Of a stretch of 16,579 bases of DNA, positions 13,498-16,579 are shown one piece after another. The notes below the pieces were generated by a model. It saw nothing but the letters and a program-made list of their open reading frames with translations. It ran no database searches and was not told the DNA's origin. The stretch lies in assembly GCA_002469525.1 (NCBI GenBank), contig DKME01000067.1:1-16579 (forward strand), read 5' to 3'. How positions within the stretch are numbered: the stretch's first letter is position 1; each line of letters opens with the position of its first letter. Origin of the DNA: Actinobacteria bacterium UBA7422 (GTDB taxonomy: Bacteria; Actinomycetota; Actinomycetes; S36-B12). Made by a program: the position numbers and the translations under genes.

Positions 13498-14734
13498 CTG
13501 AATCCCAGTCCTCAAGTTGACCGAAAACATTGGATAACACGGCACTCGCTGCCCTGCGTCCACTCACCATTGCTCCCTGGATACTAGAACTTGCTTGAAA
13601 GTCCCCAGCAACGTAAACCCCGTCTTGTTCAACCGGCGGGGAGAAGCTGTGCGGGGGAGTCATGGCCGGTAAAGCCCGAGCAATTGGGTAGTGACCAACT
13701 AGTTCCCATTGGGAAGCATCAGTGTCATGCATTGTGCTCAAGTATTCCTTGAGGTTGAGTTCGCGTTCATGGATACCAACAGCCGAAGTGGATATGAGTT
13801 GCGCGTCGTGCGCGTACCCGGGTACTGCATTGGTCAAGACAACACTGTTCGTGATCGGGCCCGCTGCACCACCATTGACCACGATTACCGGTTTACCCTC
13901 GTCGAGGGTTCCCATGGGTGCCAGGTGGTACCAAGTGGTTACGGAGTTCCACCGGGGAGCCCGCACTCCACCCAGTTCAGCGGCACTCGTTGAATCTGTT
14001 GCCAGGATCACTGCCCGAGCATTGATCACCTCAGCACCAACCCGGACACTCGTGGGAGAGATTGACGTAACAGCAGAGTTGAACCGAACAGAACCAGCAG
14101 GAAGCGCGTTAGCGAGTTGGTCTGGGATCGCCCGCATTCCAGCACTGGGGAGAGACGGCTTTCCTTGGACAAAAGTTTTGAGGACCATGTTCATGAAGCG
14201 GCTTGATGTCTCGAGTTCGGACTCGAGGAACACACCGGCAAAAAATGGTTGGATCACTTCAGAGTAGAACTTCCCAGTAATGCCAGCACTTGCAAGTACC
14301 GCATGCGCATTACCGTCAACGCTACGAGTGATTTCCTCTCCAGACTTGCGCGATTGGGACAGTGCGTACTTGATAAATGCTGCTTTCGACGGGAGCGAAC
14401 CTGAGGCGATGGAACCAGGGAGCCAGCCAACTAGCTCACGTGGGTCGCCGAGTTTGATCCTTCCGCGCGGCGTTGTAGAAATGACACCGGAACTAAACGG
14501 CTGTAGATCCAATGCTTGGTAGTCCAACACTCGTTGGCCTTCGGAGTAGCCGGTGTTGTAGAGCTGGAAGCCATGATCCATATGGACCCCATTGACTATG
14601 TCTGTTTGCACGCGACCACCCACGCGCTCACCCGATTCGAGAACGAGCACGTCAACGCCGTGAATGGAAAGTTCTCTGGCTGCACAAAGCCCAGCAAGAC
14701 CGCCTCCCACAATTACGACGGGCTCGTTGCTCAT
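13490..14734 (-). CDS. FAD-dependent oxidoreductase (amine oxidase / protoporphyrinogen oxidase-like fold)
   Basis: A 414-residue flavoprotein. The N-terminus is a Rossmann dinucleotide-binding motif, VGGGLAGLCAAREL, with G10, G12 and G15 and the ribose-binding E33 (VLVLESGERVGGRVQT). The C-terminus has the second FAD-binding motif, GVYVAGDFQASSSIQGAMVSGRRAA, as in the flavin amine oxidase, phytoene desaturase and protoporphyrinogen oxidase superfamily. Substrate and exact subfamily cannot be told from what is visible; the length is shorter than typical HemY (about 450-470) and no heme genes are nearby. It starts 12 bases after the SDR gene with GGTGA as a plausible ribosome site, and its stop overlaps the lipB start by 8 bases. 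The M. tuberculosis cluster has no such gene between Rv2216 and lipB. Confidence 0.87.
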   Translation of the reverse strand: MSNEPVVIVGGGLAGLCAARELSIHGVDVLVLESGERVGGRVQTDIVNGVHMDHGFQLYNTGYSEGQRVLDYQALDLQPFSSGVISTTPRGRIKLGDPRELVGWLPGSIASGSLPSKAAFIKYALSQSRKSGEEITRSVDGNAHAVLASAGITGKFYSEVIQPFFAGVFLESELETSSRFMNMVLKTFVQGKPSLPSAGMRAIPDQLANALPAGSVRFNSAVTSISPTSVRVGAEVINARAVILATDSTSAAELGGVRAPRWNSVTTWYHLAPMGTLDEGKPVIVVNGGAAGPITNSVVLTNAVPGYAHDAQLISTSAVGIHERELNLKEYLSTMHDTDASQWELVGHYPIARALPAMTPPHSFSPPVEQDGVYVAGDFQASSSIQGAMVSGRRAASAVLSNVFGQLEDWDSDV

Positions 14735-14746
14735 AGGGTCACCGAC

Positions 14747-15652
14747 TCACAGCGGATCAGGAGCCGAAAGCTCAAGGGCTGCACGAATTGCGGATTCGAT
14801 CCCCCGGTCTTTGAATTCAAAAGAGTGTTGTTCAAGTACTGCCGGCAGCACCCTTGCGCTACTGAGGACTTCGGTTGAGAATTCACCAAGAACAGCTTTT
14901 AGTGCGAATGCTGGCGCTGGCAAAAGGGTCGGGCGGCTAAGAACTTTGCCCATGACGCTTGTGATCTGCTCGTTCGTTTCGGGCTCTGGTGCAGTGAGGT
15001 TCACAGCACCACTGATTTCAGTGCGGCTGAGCAGGTATTCGATTGCGTCGAGTTCGTCACGCATTGAAATCCACGACCAGTATTGCTTTCCGTTGCCCAG
15101 TTTCCCGCCCACGCCTGCTTTGAAGAGTGGGAACATTCGTGCCCATGCGCCGCCTTTGGCCGACACGACAAGTCCCGTGCGTGGGTGAACAACTCGAATA
15201 CCGGCGTCTTGTGCCGCATGTGCAGCACCCTCCCATGCAACAACGACGTCTGCAAGGAATCCGTGTCCTGCAGGGTCAACCTCTGTGACGGCTCGCGAAC
15301 CCGTGTCACCGTAAAAACCAATTGCCGAAGCACTAATCAAAGTGTGTGGTTTGCGTTCCATTCCGGCAATCGCGCGCGAAATAGTTTCAGTGCCTTTAAC
15401 CCGACTATCTAGGATTTCCTTTTTATAGGAGTCGCTCCAGCGGTGGTCACCCACGCCCGCACCAGCGAGGTGAACTACGGCATCCACGTCTCCTAGGTCT
15501 CCAACAAAACCGGAGTTCGGGTCCCATCTGACTTCGTCAGCTGATTTCGAGTCTTTACGAACGAGTCGAATTACGTCATGACCTGATGCACGCAACTGCG
15601 GAACAAGCTCAGATCCGATCAGCCCGCTGGCGCCGGTGACCGCAATCCGCAT
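14747..15652 (-). CDS. TIGR01777-family SDR epimerase (NAD-dependent epimerase/dehydratase, DUF1731)
   Basis: A 301-residue extended short-chain dehydrogenase. It starts at the NAD(P)-binding motif GASGLIG (G7, G10, G13), followed by VVHLAGAGVGDHRW, the SASAIGFYGDTG strand with the active-site region tyrosine, HPRTGLVVSAKGGA and the C-terminal DUF1731-like LPAPAFALKAVLGEFSTEVL. This is the TIGR01777 type (YfcH/Rv2216-like), whose substrate is unknown. It lies 2 bases after the stop of the E2 gene, the same neighbour as in M. tuberculosis (Rv2215-Rv2216), and 12 bases before the FAD gene. Confidence 0.93.
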   Translation of the reverse strand: MRIAVTGASGLIGSELVPQLRASGHDVIRLVRKDSKSADEVRWDPNSGFVGDLGDVDAVVHLAGAGVGDHRWSDSYKKEILDSRVKGTETISRAIAGMERKPHTLISASAIGFYGDTGSRAVTEVDPAGHGFLADVVVAWEGAAHAAQDAGIRVVHPRTGLVVSAKGGAWARMFPLFKAGVGGKLGNGKQYWSWISMRDELDAIEYLLSRTEISGAVNLTAPEPETNEQITSVMGKVLSRPTLLPAPAFALKAVLGEFSTEVLSSARVLPAVLEQHSFEFKDRGIESAIRAALELSAPDPL

Positions 15653-15654
15653 AA

Positions 15655-16579
15655 TTACAGACCTAGCTCGGCGTCAAATGAAGCTTCTTCTAGGCGTGCT
15701 TTCATGGTGGAGAGGAAACGAGCAGCGTCGGCACCGTCAACGAGACGGTGGTCGTAACTCAGTGCCAGGTACACCATTGAACGAATCGCTATGACGTCTT
15801 GGCCACTGCTATCCGTGACAACGACCGGGCGCTTAACAACTGCACCGGTTCCAAGAATCGCAACCTGTGGTTGGTTGATAATCGGAGTGTCGAAAAGGGC
15901 GCCACGGCTACCGGTGTTGGTGACGGTGAAAGTTCCACCAGAAAGGTCGTCGGGTGCCACCTTGCCGGTTCGTGTGCGCTCAGCCAGGTCAGCAATATGG
16001 CGGGCGATTCCGGCAATGTTGAGGTCACCAGCTTGACGGATCACGGGAACCAAAAGACCACGTTCGGTGTCTACTGCGATCCCGATGTTTTCATCTGAGT
16101 GATACGTCACGGTTCCGGCGACCATGTCAATTGAAGCATTCACCTGAGGGAATTGCTTCAATGCTTCAACAGATGCCTTTACGAAAAATGGCATGAACGA
16201 AAGCTTGACACCTTCACGCTGTTCAAAGGACTTCTTCACCTGATTGCGCACCGATGCAATCTTGGTCACGTCCACTTCGATCACCGTGGTCAGTTGTGCT
16301 GATACCTGAAGTGACTCCACCATGCGCTCAGCTATCACCTTGCGTAGACGGCTCAGTGGCTCAGTCTTGCTCGTGAGGGAAGTGCCGGTCGCTGCAATCG
16401 GTGCACTCACCTTGGAAGCTGCCGGGGTTGGTGCAGAGGGTGCGGGTGCTGCTGGGCTAGGTGCAGCAATAACGGGTGCAGCAATAACGGGTGCAGCAAT
16501 AACGGGTGCTGGTGTGGACCCTGACGCTGCGATTACGTCGGACTTGGTCACTCGACCACCGGCTCCGCTTCCGGTGATT
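15655..16579 (-). CDS. sucB: 2-oxo acid dehydrogenase E2 component (dihydrolipoamide acyltransferase), N-terminus cut by window edge
   Basis: The core acyltransferase of a 2-oxo acid dehydrogenase complex. The reading frame is open to the right edge, so 307 C-terminal residues are seen. They begin with the end of the peripheral E1/E3-binding domain (GSGAGGRVTKSDVIAA), followed by an Ala/Pro-rich linker that includes three APVIA repeats, then the catalytic domain: LSRLRKVIAERMVESL, FFVKASVEALKQFPQVNASID, NIGIAVDTERGLLVPVIR and the active-site SYDHRLVDG, whose histidine is 31 residues from the end. The GTG at 16551 is inside the binding domain and is not the start. The lipoyl domains, which LipB and LipA would modify, must lie outside. 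Synteny equals M. tuberculosis Rv2215 (first named sucB, shown to be DlaT, the pyruvate dehydrogenase E2), so which oxo acid is used is uncertain. Confidence 0.93.
   Translation of the reverse strand, partial: ITGSGAGGRVTKSDVIAASGSTPAPVIAAPVIAAPVIAAPSPAAPAPSAPTPAASKVSAPIAATGTSLTSKTEPLSRLRKVIAERMVESLQVSAQLTTVIEVDVTKIASVRNQVKKSFEQREGVKLSFMPFFVKASVEALKQFPQVNASIDMVAGTVTYHSDENIGIAVDTERGLLVPVIRQAGDLNIAGIARHIADLAERTRTGKVAPDDLSGGTFTVTNTGSRGALFDTPIINQPQVAILGTGAVVKRPVVVTDSSGQDVIAIRSMVYLALSYDHRLVDGADAARFLSTMKARLEEASFDAELGL
16460..16504. repeat. 15-base tandem repeat in the E2 linker
   Basis: GGTGCAGCAATAACG is repeated three times without mismatch and is followed by a partial copy GGTGC. Each unit encodes five residues (APVIA in cyclic reading) of the flexible linker between the subunit-binding and catalytic domains, so copy changes keep the frame. 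Confidence 0.92.

Noticed and set aside
13498..13563. Longer lipB start at 13563
   Set aside because: Adds 22 residues without family counterpart and lies well inside the FAD gene; ATG 13497 matches the normal LipB N-terminus.
13722..14267. Plus-strand open frame of 181 codons
   Set aside because: Entirely antisense to the FAD oxidoreductase, whose motifs fix the true frame; low-complexity Ser/Ala/Pro translation.
13490..14734. Calling the FAD protein protoporphyrinogen oxidase (hemY)
   Set aside because: Only the shared FAD-binding motifs are visible, the protein is short for HemY and no heme genes are adjacent.
14664..15188. Plus-strand open frame of 174 codons
   Set aside because: Antisense to the SDR epimerase and FAD gene starts; no family features.
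16549..16551. GTG as start of the E2 gene
   Set aside because: The same frame continues upstream to the edge with a clear subunit-binding-domain sequence, so this GTG is an internal valine.
1..16579. Defence island, CRISPR, phage or transposon in the window
   Set aside because: No such gene, inverted-repeat end, spaced repeat array or integrase was seen; nearly all sequence is accounted for by conserved actinobacterial genes.

Overview
This window comes from an actinobacterium of the class Actinomycetes with moderate GC content. Gene order and relative strand match the Mycobacterium tuberculosis stretch Rv2215-Rv2222c: E2 acyltransferase, SDR epimerase, lipB, lipA, DUF4191, then RDD on the opposite strand, glnA1, glnE and glnA2. 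By eye the base composition is well below that of Streptomyces or Mycobacterium, which suggests an environmental lineage such as the planktonic actinobacteria. That placement is inference, and no marker gene here settles it.

Left part (1-6207), nitrogen assimilation. It holds a 3'-truncated glutamine-dependent NAD+ synthetase (nadE, minus), divergent from glnA2 and glnE (plus). glnA2 is an unusual glutamine synthetase and glnE is the two-domain GS adenylyltransferase/deadenylylase. An ICMT-like membrane protein lies on the minus strand, and its 3' end overlaps the 3' end of glnE. glnA1 (minus) is the main glutamine synthetase and keeps the adenylylatable Tyr, so GlnE and its target sit close together. 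Both glutamine synthetase genes have upstream repeats that match the consensus of the actinobacterial nitrogen regulator GlnR.

Middle part (7866-10636), plus strand. An ABC exporter ATPase, its ABC-2 permease and an RDD membrane protein are joined by 4-base start/stop overlaps. A cysteine-rich lipoprotein with an internal duplicated C-x4-C-x10-C-E-C module follows. The ABC pair and the lipoprotein are absent from the M. tuberculosis locus. The lipoprotein is the least understood gene here.

Right part (10673-16579), minus strand. Reading in the direction of transcription: dehydrogenase-complex E2 (truncated by the window edge), TIGR01777-type SDR epimerase, FAD-dependent oxidoreductase, lipB, lipA, MOSC-domain protein and DUF4191 membrane protein. 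The first six are overlapping or separated by at most about 12 bases, so they look like one operon. LipB and LipA make lipoate, the cofactor carried by the lipoyl domains of the E2 protein. The FAD oxidoreductase and the MOSC protein are additions to the canonical cluster.

Several genes lack a convincing Shine-Dalgarno sequence but have a TANNNT hexamer 6-7 bases before the start codon, the usual arrangement of leaderless actinobacterial transcripts (nadE, glnE, ABC ATPase, lipoprotein, DUF4191). No rRNA, tRNA, CRISPR array, insertion sequence or phage gene was seen, and no stretch longer than 300 bases lacks a gene. I found no clearly new defence or mobile system. The best leads are the GlnR-like boxes, the leaderless promoter set and the duplicated-module lipoprotein beside the ABC-RDD genes.
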